Position numbers and translations under genes: made by a program. Shown in pieces: positions 24,189-31,709 of a DNA stretch of 64,000 nt. Below the pieces are notes generated by a model, which saw nothing but the letters and a program-made list of their open reading frames with translations, searched no databases and had not been told where the DNA came from. Source of the stretch: Streptomyces sp. NBC_01481 (GTDB lineage: Bacteria; Actinomycetota; Actinomycetes; Streptomycetales; Streptomycetaceae); the NCBI RefSeq assembly GCF_026339995.1, contig NZ_JAPEPT010000001.1, positions 632,501 through 696,500 on the forward strand. The letters run 5' to 3'. The first letter of the stretch is position 1. Each line of letters begins with the position of its first letter.

Positions 24189-25775
24189 ATGAAGCTCAGC
24201 ACACGGACGTACAGGGGAGCGGCGGCCGCGATACTGGCCGGCGGCATGCTGCTGACCGCGGGCTGCGGCACGGGCGGCCAGGCCGACCGGTCCTCCCACA
24301 GCGGCGAGCAGCGGGCGAACGACGGCTCGAAGCCCGCACCCGTGCCGATCGCGCCGGACGGCGGAGGAGGCGCACCTGCGGAGGGGGTTGACGGCGGGTC
24401 GGAAGGACAGCGAAAGGACGACGCGCTCGAGGATTCAAGGCCAGCGGCCGACTATCTGTCGACCTTCGCGCTCGACGTCGACACCGCCTCGTACGGCTAT
24501 GCCCGTCGCACACTCGCCGACGGACAGCGGCCGCAGCCCGGTGACATCAGGCCCGAGGAGTTCGTCAACAGCTTCCGGCAGGACTATCCGCGGCCGAAGG
24601 GCGACGGCTTCTCGGTGACGGTCGACGGCGCGCGGCCCCGTGGCGCCGAGGGCGAAGTGGACGGGGAGGACTGGTCGCTGGTGCGCGTGGGGCTTTCGAC
24701 CCGCCCCTCCGACCGCGCGGGCGAACGGCCGCCCGCCGCTCTCACGTTCGTCATCGACATCTCCGGCTCCATGGCTGAGCCTGGCCGCCTCGACCTCGTC
24801 CAGGAATCGCTGGGCATCCTCACCGACAAGCTGCGCGACGACGACTCGATCGCCGTCGTCACCTTCAGCGACGAGGCCGAGACCCGGCTGCCGATGACCA
24901 GGCTCAAGGGCAGCCGCGAGCGGATCCACTCGGTGATCGACAGTTTGGAGCCGACCGACTCCACCAATGTCGAGGCGGGCGTGCGGACCGGCTACGACGA
25001 GGCGGTCGAGGGCCGTCGCCGCGGAGCCACCAACCGCGTCGTGCTCCTCTCCGACGCCCTCGCCAATACGGGGGAGACCGACGCCGACGCGATCCTCGAC
25101 CGCATCGACGACGCGCGTCGGGAGTACGGCATCACGCTCTTCGGCGTGGGCGTCGGCAGTGAGTACGGCGACGAGCTGATGGAGCGGCTCGCCGACAAGG
25201 GCGACGGTCACACCACGTACGTCTCCACCAGCCAGCAGGCCAGGAAGGTCTTCGTCGACCAGCTGCCCACCCATGTCGAGCTGCGCGCACGGGACGCCAA
25301 GGCGCAGGTGGCCTTCGACCCGAAGACCGTCAAGCAGTTCCGGCTCATCGGCTACGAGAACCGCGCGGTCGCGGACGAGGACTTCCGCAACGACCGTGTG
25401 GACGGCGGCGAGGTCGGCCCGGGCCACACGGTGACGGCGCTGTATGCGGTACGGCTGCGGGAGGGCGCGAGCGGTCATGTCGCGACGGCGACCGTCCGCT
25501 GGCTCGACCCACGGACGCGCGCGCCGCACGAGCAGACGGGCTCCGTCGAGACGGACGCGATCGACGGCGCGCTGTGGGACGGAGCCTCCAAGAGGCTCCA
25601 GGTCACGGCAGTCGCGGCGTACTTCGCCGAATCGCTGAGGGGCGGCTCGATGCCGGGCGCGCCGGGTCTGGGCGAACTGGCCGAGCGGGCGGGGACGCTG
25701 GCCAAGTCGACGGAGGACGGCGCGGTGCGGCAGCTGGCGGAGGCGATCAGGCAGGCGCAGAGGCTGCGGGACTGA
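24189..25775 (+). CDS. VWA-domain lipoprotein, YfbK-like
   Basis: A 528-residue lipoprotein. The signal peptide ends in the lipobox LTAGC with Cys26, so the mature protein is anchored on the outer face of the membrane. After a Gly/Pro-rich linker comes the short vWF-associated N-terminal domain (FALDVDTASYGYARR). The VWA domain follows with a complete MIDAS: DISGS from residue 190, the later Thr in DSTNVEAG, and Asp in LLSDALANTG. The C-terminal domain, DUF3520-like, completes the YfbK architecture. VWA domains bind partner proteins through a metal; the partner is unknown. ATG has GGGGAG upstream. Confidence 0.9.
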   Translation: MKLSTRTYRGAAAAILAGGMLLTAGCGTGGQADRSSHSGEQRANDGSKPAPVPIAPDGGGGAPAEGVDGGSEGQRKDDALEDSRPAADYLSTFALDVDTASYGYARRTLADGQRPQPGDIRPEEFVNSFRQDYPRPKGDGFSVTVDGARPRGAEGEVDGEDWSLVRVGLSTRPSDRAGERPPAALTFVIDISGSMAEPGRLDLVQESLGILTDKLRDDDSIAVVTFSDEAETRLPMTRLKGSRERIHSVIDSLEPTDSTNVEAGVRTGYDEAVEGRRRGATNRVVLLSDALANTGETDADAILDRIDDARREYGITLFGVGVGSEYGDELMERLADKGDGHTTYVSTSQQARKVFVDQLPTHVELRARDAKAQVAFDPKTVKQFRLIGYENRAVADEDFRNDRVDGGEVGPGHTVTALYAVRLREGASGHVATATVRWLDPRTRAPHEQTGSVETDAIDGALWDGASKRLQVTAVAAYFAESLRGGSMPGAPGLGELAERAGTLAKSTEDGAVRQLAEAIRQAQRLRD

Positions 25776-26196
25776 GACGAGGGTGAGACGGCGCGGCGGT
25801 CGGGCTGCGCCCCGACGACGGCGCAGCGCTGGTCGGGCTGTGCCGTGGTCAGGGCGCGGCGGTCGGGCTGCGCCAGGTCCCGGCTGCTGGGCGCGCTGCC
25901 GGGCAGGTGGGTTCGGGTGCGGCCCGGCGGAGCCGCCGACCAGGCGGGTCGAGGTCAGCCCGGCGGCGGACTCGCAGGGCGGGCCCGGCTCCAGCCTCGT
26001 GGCCCGGTCCCAGCCCGGTGGCTCGGCTCCAGCCTGGAGTCCCGGCCCGGCAGGCGGGCCTCAGCTGCAGCCCGGCCGCGCGGGGTCGCCTGCCGGTCGC
26101 CAGTCACCTGTCGCCTTGGGCAGGAGGCGGACGGCGTGGTCGCCCCGCCGCACTCCGGTCCGGCCCTGGTGCGTGCCGCTCCGGAGGCGGAGGGAC
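25776..26196 (+). other. GC-rich spacer with short imperfect repeats
   Basis: About 420 bases with no supported gene, although open frames cross it. The text is repetitive: GCGCGGCGGTCGGGCTGCGC occurs at about 25791 and 25855, and GGCCCGG/CAGCCCGG-type units recur from 25970 to 26090. The open frame reading into the DUF1772 gene has the Arg/Gly/Pro/Ala make-up typical of non-coding GC-rich DNA. Probably a decayed or slippage-expanded spacer. Confidence 0.6.
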
Positions 26197-26679
26197 ATGA
26201 TGTGGGCCATGGCCACCCTTTTGCTCGCCCTCGCCATCATCTCCACCGGTCTGTACGCGGGGTTCATGCTGACCTTCCGGACCGGGGTCATGCCCGCTCT
26301 CGCCCGGCTGTCCGACGACCAGTTCCTCACCGCCATGCGCCGGATCAACGAGGTCGTACCGCGCCCGCTCTTCCTCCTCATCTTCTTCGGGATCATCGCC
26401 TTCCCGGCCGCGGCCCTCGCCGTCCCCGTCGACGGGCGTACGGACACCCAGCGTTGGCTGATCGTCGCGGGCCTGTTGTGCGCGGTCCTCAATCACCTCG
26501 TCACCGTCGTCGGCAACATCCCGCTGAACAACGCCCTCGCGACGTCGGAGAACGACCCCTCGGCCGGCCCCGACAGCGAGGTCCGCGCGGCCTTCGAGCC
26601 CCGCTGGAACGTCCTCCATCTGATCCGCACGCTGTTCACGATCGCGTCGTTCGCCCTGCTGGTCAGTGCCGCGCTGTAG
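26197..26679 (+). CDS. DUF1772 membrane protein
   Basis: A 160-residue integral membrane protein with four hydrophobic helices (ATLLLALAIISTGLYAGFML, PLFLLIFFGIIAFPAAALAV, LIVAGLLCAVLNHLVTVV, IRTLFTIASFALLVSAAL). The segments NIPLNNAL and the late RWNVLHLIR are the DUF1772 hallmark. The family is related to anthrone oxygenase-like proteins, but no reaction can be assigned here. The start is ATG at 26197 or the adjacent ATG at 26200, behind GGAGG. Confidence 0.85.
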   Translation: MMWAMATLLLALAIISTGLYAGFMLTFRTGVMPALARLSDDQFLTAMRRINEVVPRPLFLLIFFGIIAFPAAALAVPVDGRTDTQRWLIVAGLLCAVLNHLVTVVGNIPLNNALATSENDPSAGPDSEVRAAFEPRWNVLHLIRTLFTIASFALLVSAAL

Positions 26680-26846
26680 CGACGTGACAGCACCGGTGCC
26701 CCCAGAGGCCACCGACGTATCCGCTGGATGTCGGGTTCGCGACACCGGAATGTCGCGGGAGAAGGGCAGGTTCCCGGGCAGCCCTCCCGTCTCGTACCGC
26801 GATCGCGCCGCGAGGCGGGCCCCATGAAAGAAGGACGGCCGAGAAC

Positions 26847-27830
26847 GTGGCCATGCCCGAGACCCTCCCCCTGCAACGGCACCCGCTGAACCGCCTGCGG
26901 CAGCTGCCCGTCCGCAGGATCCTCTGCTTCGTCCCGTTCGTCCTGGTTGCCGTCTGGGCCTTCGGCAACTGGCCCCTCGTGGCCTCCGGCGTCAGCCGCC
27001 TCGGCGGCGCCGACATCAGCTGGCTGCTCATGGGCGGCGTCGTCACCGGACTGTGCTGGGTGGCGGCGTCCTGCGTACGCCAGGGAACCGTCGTGGAACG
27101 GCTCCCCACCGGGCGCCTGCTCGCCTCGCAGTTCGCCGCCGGAGCCGCCAACCACTTGCTCCCGGCCGGACTCGGGGCGCATGTGGTCACCCTGCGCTTC
27201 CTTCGGGGCTGCGGCATTCCGCTGGACCGTTCGACGGCCGCGCTCGCCCTCTACAGCCTGGTCGAGGCGGTCGCCAGGATCGGACTGCTCCTCGGGCTGG
27301 TGCTCGCCTTCCCCGACGCGCTGCGGCTCGACGAGCTCGTACCGCCAGGGAGTACGGTCCCGACGGCGCTCCTCGTCGCGGTCGCCGTCGTCGGAACGGC
27401 GGTGATCGTGCTGCTCTCGATACCGCGGCTGCGCCGCTTCGTCGCCGGATTCCTGCGCACGGCGCTGACCGACGCACGCGCCCTGCACAAACGGCCGTCC
27501 CGGGCGCTGGCCCTGTGGGGCGGCGCACTGGCCTTCCCGCTGCTGCAGGCAGGCGTGCTGGTCTGTGTCGCCCTCGCCCTTGAACTGCCGGTCTCGTGGC
27601 ACTACATCGTGATCGCCTATCTGGCGGCGAGCATCGTGGCCGGTTTCATTCCGGCTCCGGGCGGCATCGGCTCGGTCGAGCCCGCCCTGGCCGTCGCTCT
27701 CGTCACGGTCGGCGCGCCGCTCGTGGTCGCCACCGCGACGGTTCTCGGCTTCCGCTTCCTCACCGTATGGATGCCGCTGCTGCCGGGAGTGGCGGTGCTG
27801 GCCGCGCTGGTGCGGTGGCGGGTGCTCTGA
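26847..27830 (+). CDS. Lysylphosphatidylglycerol synthase-like flippase membrane protein (UPF0104)
   Basis: A 327-residue membrane protein with about eight helices and no soluble catalytic domain. It matches the transmembrane domain family shared with MprF, including GGVVTGLCWVAASCVRQG, the charged-residue loop AANHLLPAGLGAHVVTLRFLR, and the late IPAPGGIGSVEPALAVALV, which is the conserved PGGxGxxE motif. In MprF this domain flips modified lipids; stand-alone members have unknown cargo. Start is GTG 26847 or ATG 26853. Confidence 0.83.
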   Translation: MAMPETLPLQRHPLNRLRQLPVRRILCFVPFVLVAVWAFGNWPLVASGVSRLGGADISWLLMGGVVTGLCWVAASCVRQGTVVERLPTGRLLASQFAAGAANHLLPAGLGAHVVTLRFLRGCGIPLDRSTAALALYSLVEAVARIGLLLGLVLAFPDALRLDELVPPGSTVPTALLVAVAVVGTAVIVLLSIPRLRRFVAGFLRTALTDARALHKRPSRALALWGGALAFPLLQAGVLVCVALALELPVSWHYIVIAYLAASIVAGFIPAPGGIGSVEPALAVALVTVGAPLVVATATVLGFRFLTVWMPLLPGVAVLAALVRWRVL

Positions 27831-27929
27831 GCCGTACGGACAGGGCCTACCCCGGTGCGTGCCATCAGGGCGCAGGAAACTGAGCCCCTGCCGCCCGATG
27901 CGGGTCGCCGCAACGGTCAGGCGCGTGCG

Positions 27930-28250
27930 TCAGGCACCGGGTGCGCGGTAGTCCACCTTCTGGCGGGCCGCTTCGTCGATCTCGTCGGCCGTCAGCAGGA
28001 CGACGGTGTTCGTGCGAACGCCACCGGCCGCCGAGGTGACCAGGCCCATGGCCGCAGCGGAGGCGTTGCTCGGCAGGTCCGCGATGACGTAGACGTCATC
28101 CTTGCCGAACGCCCAGTACATGGATTCGATCTGGCCTCCCAGGCCCTGAACCATGCGTTCGACGACCTCGCGGCGCGACGCAGCACCTTCCTTGAGCATG
28201 CCCTTCAGGCCGTCCACGGTCAGCGTGACTCTGAAAAGGTATTTCGACAT
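27930..28250 (-). CDS. GYD-domain protein
   Basis: A 106-residue ferredoxin-like-fold protein of the GYD family: N-terminal YLFRVTLTVDGLKGMLKEG, central MYWAFGKDDVYVIADLPS, C-terminal VRTNTVVLLTADEIDEA. The motif that names the family is GKDD here. No activity is established for the family. Good ribosome site (CGGAGA) before ATG 28250. Confidence 0.85.
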   Translation of the reverse strand: MSKYLFRVTLTVDGLKGMLKEGAASRREVVERMVQGLGGQIESMYWAFGKDDVYVIADLPSNASAAAMGLVTSAAGGVRTNTVVLLTADEIDEAARQKVDYRAPGA

Positions 28251-28381
28251 CGGTCTCCGCCTTCGGCATTGTCCCGATCCTTGCCCTTTACCTGAATTCT
28301 CCTCCGCCTCGCGTCCCCCGTCGCGGCGAAGGCCGCCCCGGTGCCAGAGCCGCGACCGGGATTCCGCAGACCGTGCGCCGG

Positions 28382-28678
28382 CTATCGCGCGGGGACGGCG
28401 AGTTCACGCCCGCGGTAGAAGCCTTCCCGCTCCTCGACGACGTACGGGGCCATGGCCTCGTGCCGCCGCGTCTCCGCCTCGGAGGCCCGCCAGGAGTCGC
28501 ACGCCTCCTTGGTGTCCCAGAACGACACCCCGGTGATCTCCCGGCCGTCCTCGCTCCAGTACGCGTAGGCGTAGCGCAGAGCCTGCGGATACGGGTCCGG
28601 GCGCCAGGCCCCTTCGAACTCCTCCAACGCGCCGGGCTTGATGCGGCGCGTCGTCACCCAGACGAATAGCTCCTTCAT
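28382..28678 (-). CDS. Small ABM-like protein
   Basis: A 98-residue protein starting at ATG 28678 behind GAGGAGG. The sequence (ELFVWVTTRRIKPGALEEFE, then YAYWSEDGREITGVSFWDTKEACDSWRASEAE) has the size and strand-helix pattern of dimeric ferredoxin-like, antibiotic-biosynthesis-monooxygenase folds. No catalytic assignment is possible. Confidence 0.75.
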   Translation of the reverse strand: MKELFVWVTTRRIKPGALEEFEGAWRPDPYPQALRYAYAYWSEDGREITGVSFWDTKEACDSWRASEAETRRHEAMAPYVVEEREGFYRGRELAVPAR

Positions 28679-28775
28679 CGCAGCCTCCTCAGGAACGCCG
28701 CGTTCGGCCTGACGGCGTCCTCTCCCAACCACCGTAGGTCGGCGCTGCCGCTCGCGCCTCCTCTCCGCGGGGCGG

Positions 28776-30809
28776 CTAGTGAGGCGTGCTGACGTCGTCG
28801 CTCTTGGGCGCCGTCGTGGGTTCTCCGCGGCGTACGGAGCCGGGGGCGCGGGCGGCAGGGTGGTCGGCGCGGACGGAGGAGGACAGCTGCCAGGGGACGC
28901 TGGTCACCATCACGCCGGGGGTGAACAGCAGGCGGCTCTTGAGCCACAGCGCGGACTGGTTGTGCAGCAGGTTCTCCCACCAGTGGCCGACCACGTACTC
29001 GGGGATGAAGACCGCGACCACGTCGCGCGGGCTCTCGCGCCGTATCGAGCGCACGTATTCCACAACCGACTTGGTGATCTCGCGGTAGGGGGAGTCGAGA
29101 ACCTTGAGCGGGATCTCGATGCCGTAGTCGTCCCACTGCCGTTGGAGCGCGGTGGAGGCGTCGCGGTCGACCGCGACGGTGAGGGCTTCCAGCCGGTCGG
29201 GCCTGAAGGCGCGTGCGTAGGCCAGCGCCCGCAGGGTCGGTTTGTGGATGGTGGACACGAGCACGATGGCCAGCACCCGGGAAGGCCGGACCATCTCGCT
29301 GCGCGGGTCCGTGACCGCGAGTTCGGCCGCGACGGAGTCGTAGTGGCGGCGGATGCCGCGCATCATCACGAACAGCACGATCGCCGCCAGCACCGCCAGC
29401 CACGCGCCCTGGGTGAACTTGGTGGCCAGCACGATGACCAGGACCAGACACGTGACGACCGCGCCGGTGGCGTTGATGACCCGCGCGACCTGATGGCGGC
29501 GGCGGAGCGCCTGATCGGGCTCGGTACGCAGCTCGCGGTTCCAGTGCCGGACCATGCCCGTCTGGGACAGCGTGAAGGAGGTGAACACGCCCAGGATGTA
29601 GAGGTGGATGAGGCTGGTGACATTGGCTTTGTAGCCCCACAGCAGCAGTCCGGCCACGATCGCCAGGGCCAGGATGCCGTTGGAGAACGCGAGCCGGTCG
29701 CCGCGGTTGTGCAACTGGCGTGGCAGATAGCGGTGCTGGGCGAGAATCGAGGCGAGCAGCGGGAAGCCGTTGAAGGCGGTGTTCGCGGCGAGAATCAGGA
29801 CCAGGGCGGTGGCGGCCTGGATGAAGTAGAAGCCGACGCTGTTCTCGCCGCCGAAGACGGAGGCGGCCAGCTGCGCGATGACCGTGCGCTGTGTGTAGCC
29901 CTCGCAGTCGGTCAGCCCCGTCAGCCGGCAGGAGTCGTCGGTGATGTGCACCTTGGCCACGATGGCGAGCGTGGTGACGCCGACGAACATCGTGATGGCG
30001 ATGATGCCCATCGCGGCCATGGTGGTCGCGGCGTTCTGGGACTTGGGCTTGCGGAAGGCGGGCACGCCGTTGGAGATCGCCTCCACGCCGGTCAGTGCTG
30101 TACAGCCGCTGGAGAACGCGCGCAGGACCAGCATCACCAGCGCGAGGCCCGCCAGGTCCGCGTCCCCGGGCTCCGGCTTGATGCCGTAGGCGGCGCTTTC
30201 GGCCACCGGCGCGTCACCCATCAGATAGCGGAACAGGCCGGTGCCGACCATGATCAGTACGCCGCCGATGAACAGGTAGGTCGGGGCGGCGAACAGTTGG
30301 CCGGACTCGCGTACCCCGCGCAGGTTCATCGCGGTCAGCAGGGCGACGAAGATCAGCGCCATCAGCACCCGCTCGTCGGCCAGTTCGGGCACCGCCGAGA
30401 TGATGTTGTCGACGCCGGAGGCGACCGATACGGCCACCGTCATCACGTAGTCGACCAGCAGCGAGGAGGCGACCACCAGGCCGGCCGACGGGCCGAGGTT
30501 CGTCGAGGCCACCTCGTACGACCCACCGCCGCTCGGATAGGCGTGCACCACCTGGCGGTAGGACAGCACCACCACGGTCATCAGCGCCACGACCGCGGCC
30601 GCGATCCAGGGCGTGAAATGCAGATACGCCAGGCCGCCCAGCGTGAGGACCAGCAGGATCTCCTGGGTGGCGTACGCCACCGAGGACAGTGGGTCGGAGG
30701 CGAAGATCGGCAGAGCGAGGCGCTTGGGCAGCAGCGTCTCGCCCAGCTCCTCGCTGCGCCTTGCCCGGCCGATCACCAGCCGCTTGAGTATCCCGGTCAC
30801 GTTGAGCAC
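28776..30809 (-). CDS. KimA-like APC-superfamily permease (probable potassium importer)
   Basis: A 677-residue permease with 12 membrane segments and a cytosolic C-terminal domain of about 170 residues. The segments FASDPLSSVAYATQEILLVL, VVLSYRQVVHAYPSGGGSYE, SLLVDYVMTVAVSVASGVD and RAFSSGCTALTGVEAISNGV agree closely with my recollection of Bacillus subtilis KimA (YdaO), a high-affinity K+/H+ symporter, and the C-terminal domain is the USP-like fold seen there. Annotators often call such genes amino-acid permeases. Potassium is my preferred reading; the amino-acid alternative stays open. GTG start at 30809 has a poor ribosome site. A promoter and a 14-bp palindrome lie upstream. I see no c-di-AMP riboswitch in the leader. 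Confidence 0.82.
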   Translation of the reverse strand: MLNVTGILKRLVIGRARRSEELGETLLPKRLALPIFASDPLSSVAYATQEILLVLTLGGLAYLHFTPWIAAAVVALMTVVVLSYRQVVHAYPSGGGSYEVASTNLGPSAGLVVASSLLVDYVMTVAVSVASGVDNIISAVPELADERVLMALIFVALLTAMNLRGVRESGQLFAAPTYLFIGGVLIMVGTGLFRYLMGDAPVAESAAYGIKPEPGDADLAGLALVMLVLRAFSSGCTALTGVEAISNGVPAFRKPKSQNAATTMAAMGIIAITMFVGVTTLAIVAKVHITDDSCRLTGLTDCEGYTQRTVIAQLAASVFGGENSVGFYFIQAATALVLILAANTAFNGFPLLASILAQHRYLPRQLHNRGDRLAFSNGILALAIVAGLLLWGYKANVTSLIHLYILGVFTSFTLSQTGMVRHWNRELRTEPDQALRRRHQVARVINATGAVVTCLVLVIVLATKFTQGAWLAVLAAIVLFVMMRGIRRHYDSVAAELAVTDPRSEMVRPSRVLAIVLVSTIHKPTLRALAYARAFRPDRLEALTVAVDRDASTALQRQWDDYGIEIPLKVLDSPYREITKSVVEYVRSIRRESPRDVVAVFIPEYVVGHWWENLLHNQSALWLKSRLLFTPGVMVTSVPWQLSSSVRADHPAARAPGSVRRGEPTTAPKSDDVSTPH

Positions 30810-30876
30810 GGCGCGAGCGTAAGCCGCCCCACCGGCCGGAATGCACCGTCAGAGGGGTCTGAGGGGCATCAAGAAC

Positions 30877-30921
30877 TCGTTAGGATTCGCCGAGGCTTCG
30901 TACAAATGGCGCAATTGCGCC
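30877..30921 (-). promoter_or_regulatory. Candidate promoter and palindromic operator of the KimA-like gene
   Basis: On the minus strand, TTGTAC (30900-30905) and TAACGA (30877-30882) are 17 bases apart and could form the promoter. Directly upstream is the perfect 14-bp palindrome GGCGCAATTGCGCC (30908-30921), placed where an activator or repressor would bind. Confidence 0.5.
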
Positions 30922-31284
30922 GATGAGGGTGGCCGGCCGACGCGTCAGAGCCTGCCGAGCCGCCTCGCTTCGAAACGGCTGCGCGCCTCAGGCCGGCCAT
31001 CATCCGGCGCACGGGGGTCCACGGCAGACGTACGCCGGCCGCCGCCGATCTCACCCAACTCCCGCAGCGCGGAGGGGAGAACCAGGAGGCGATGCGCCGC
31101 TACCCGCCCGTATTCATCCGCGACGGCACGGGCCCGGGGCCGCTCACGTGAGCATGATGCCCACCGCGGACTCCACCAGGAACACCATGCCCCGACGTCC
31201 TGAGCGCGAACGAGCGGGCGCCCGGCGGGACCCAGCTGGTTTGCCCGAGCGCTGGGCCGCCCTCGCCAGACTTCCGTGACCTGC

Positions 31285-31310
31285 AAAAAAGCCCCCCACG
31301 AGGGAGGGCC
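31285..31310 (-). terminator. Intrinsic terminator of tRNA-Arg
   Basis: On the minus strand a 7-bp stem (GCCCTCC with GGGGGGC, one T-G pair) is followed by six T residues, about 20 bases after the tRNA end. This is one of the few classical U-run terminators in the window. Confidence 0.8.
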
Positions 31311-31329
31311 GTACTTCGGTCGGGTAGAG

Positions 31330-31402
31330 CGCCCCCGGCAGGACTCGAACCTGCGGCCAAGCGCTTAGAAGGCGCCTGCTCTATCCACTGAGCTACGGGG
31401 GC
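31330..31402 (-). tRNA. tRNA-Arg (anticodon UCU)
   Basis: The cloverleaf folds completely: acceptor stem GCCCCCG/CGGGGGC, D-stem GCTC/GAGC, anticodon stem GGCGC/GCGCT with loop CTTCTAA (anticodon TCT), and T-arm GCAGG-TTCGAGT-CCTGC. The length is 73 bases with discriminator G; CCA is not encoded. It reads AGA (and AGG by wobble), codons that are very rare in this genome. A terminator follows. No integrase or att duplication is seen beside it. Confidence 0.96.
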
Positions 31403-31709
31403 CGAATGGTGGCCTCGGTGGCCTGGAGCCCACGTCGGGTGTTCCGTGACCTTGCCGGGGACAAGGATAGGGCTCCGATCGCCTTGACCCCGTTGCTTCA
31501 CCTGCGTGGCACGATGTGGAGGTTCGGTGAAGCGAACCGATAATCGCAGGCAGGTGCGATTCACGCACCGCTTTTAGCGCCTCGCGTCTCGGGTGTTGTG
31601 CACTCGTTATGCCTGCGCCCCACTCGCCTCATGTGTCCCGTCTGTCCGACCGGCGCGCAGGGAGGGCTATACGCTTCAAAAAGCCACTTAAATTGGGCAT
31701 TCTTCGCAT
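31403..31709. other. Intergenic region between tRNA-Arg and the dynamin genes
   Basis: It holds the divergent promoters of the tRNA and of dynA. Two small tandem dyads are visible: GGTTCG-N6-CGAACC at 31521-31538 and GGTGCG-N5-CGCACC at 31553-31569. A TATACG hexamer at 31668-31673 could be the dynA -10 element. No gene is seen. Confidence 0.5.

Larger units (their letters stand above)
30810..31329. other. Intergenic region between permease and tRNA-Arg
   Basis: No supported gene. It contains the permease promoter and palindrome at its left end and the tRNA terminator at its right end. The middle part (30930-31270) has only short Arg/Pro-rich frames without codon bias. Confidence 0.55.

Noticed and set aside
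24189..25775. VWA lipoprotein as part of the VWA/kinase triad
   Set aside because: It is an exported YfbK-type lipoprotein, more than 15 kb away and with different domain architecture from the cytosolic VWA protein at 43.2-44.5 kb.
30810..30876. c-di-AMP (ydaO) riboswitch before the KimA-like gene
   Set aside because: The space between the candidate promoter and the start is only about 60 bases, and no conserved riboswitch motifs are seen.
31330..31402. tRNA-Arg as an integration site
   Set aside because: No integrase, no duplicated tRNA 3' end and no compositional change is seen on either side.
31530..31545. CCGATAA sequence upstream of dynA as a WhiG-type sigma factor -10 site
   Set aside because: The required TAAA element is missing at the right distance.
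31100..31564. Open frames in the gap around the tRNA and a short VFLVESAVGIMLT-like stretch on the minus strand near 31150
   Set aside because: No codon bias, no ribosome site and no recognisable domain. The stretch is too short to call a gene or remnant.
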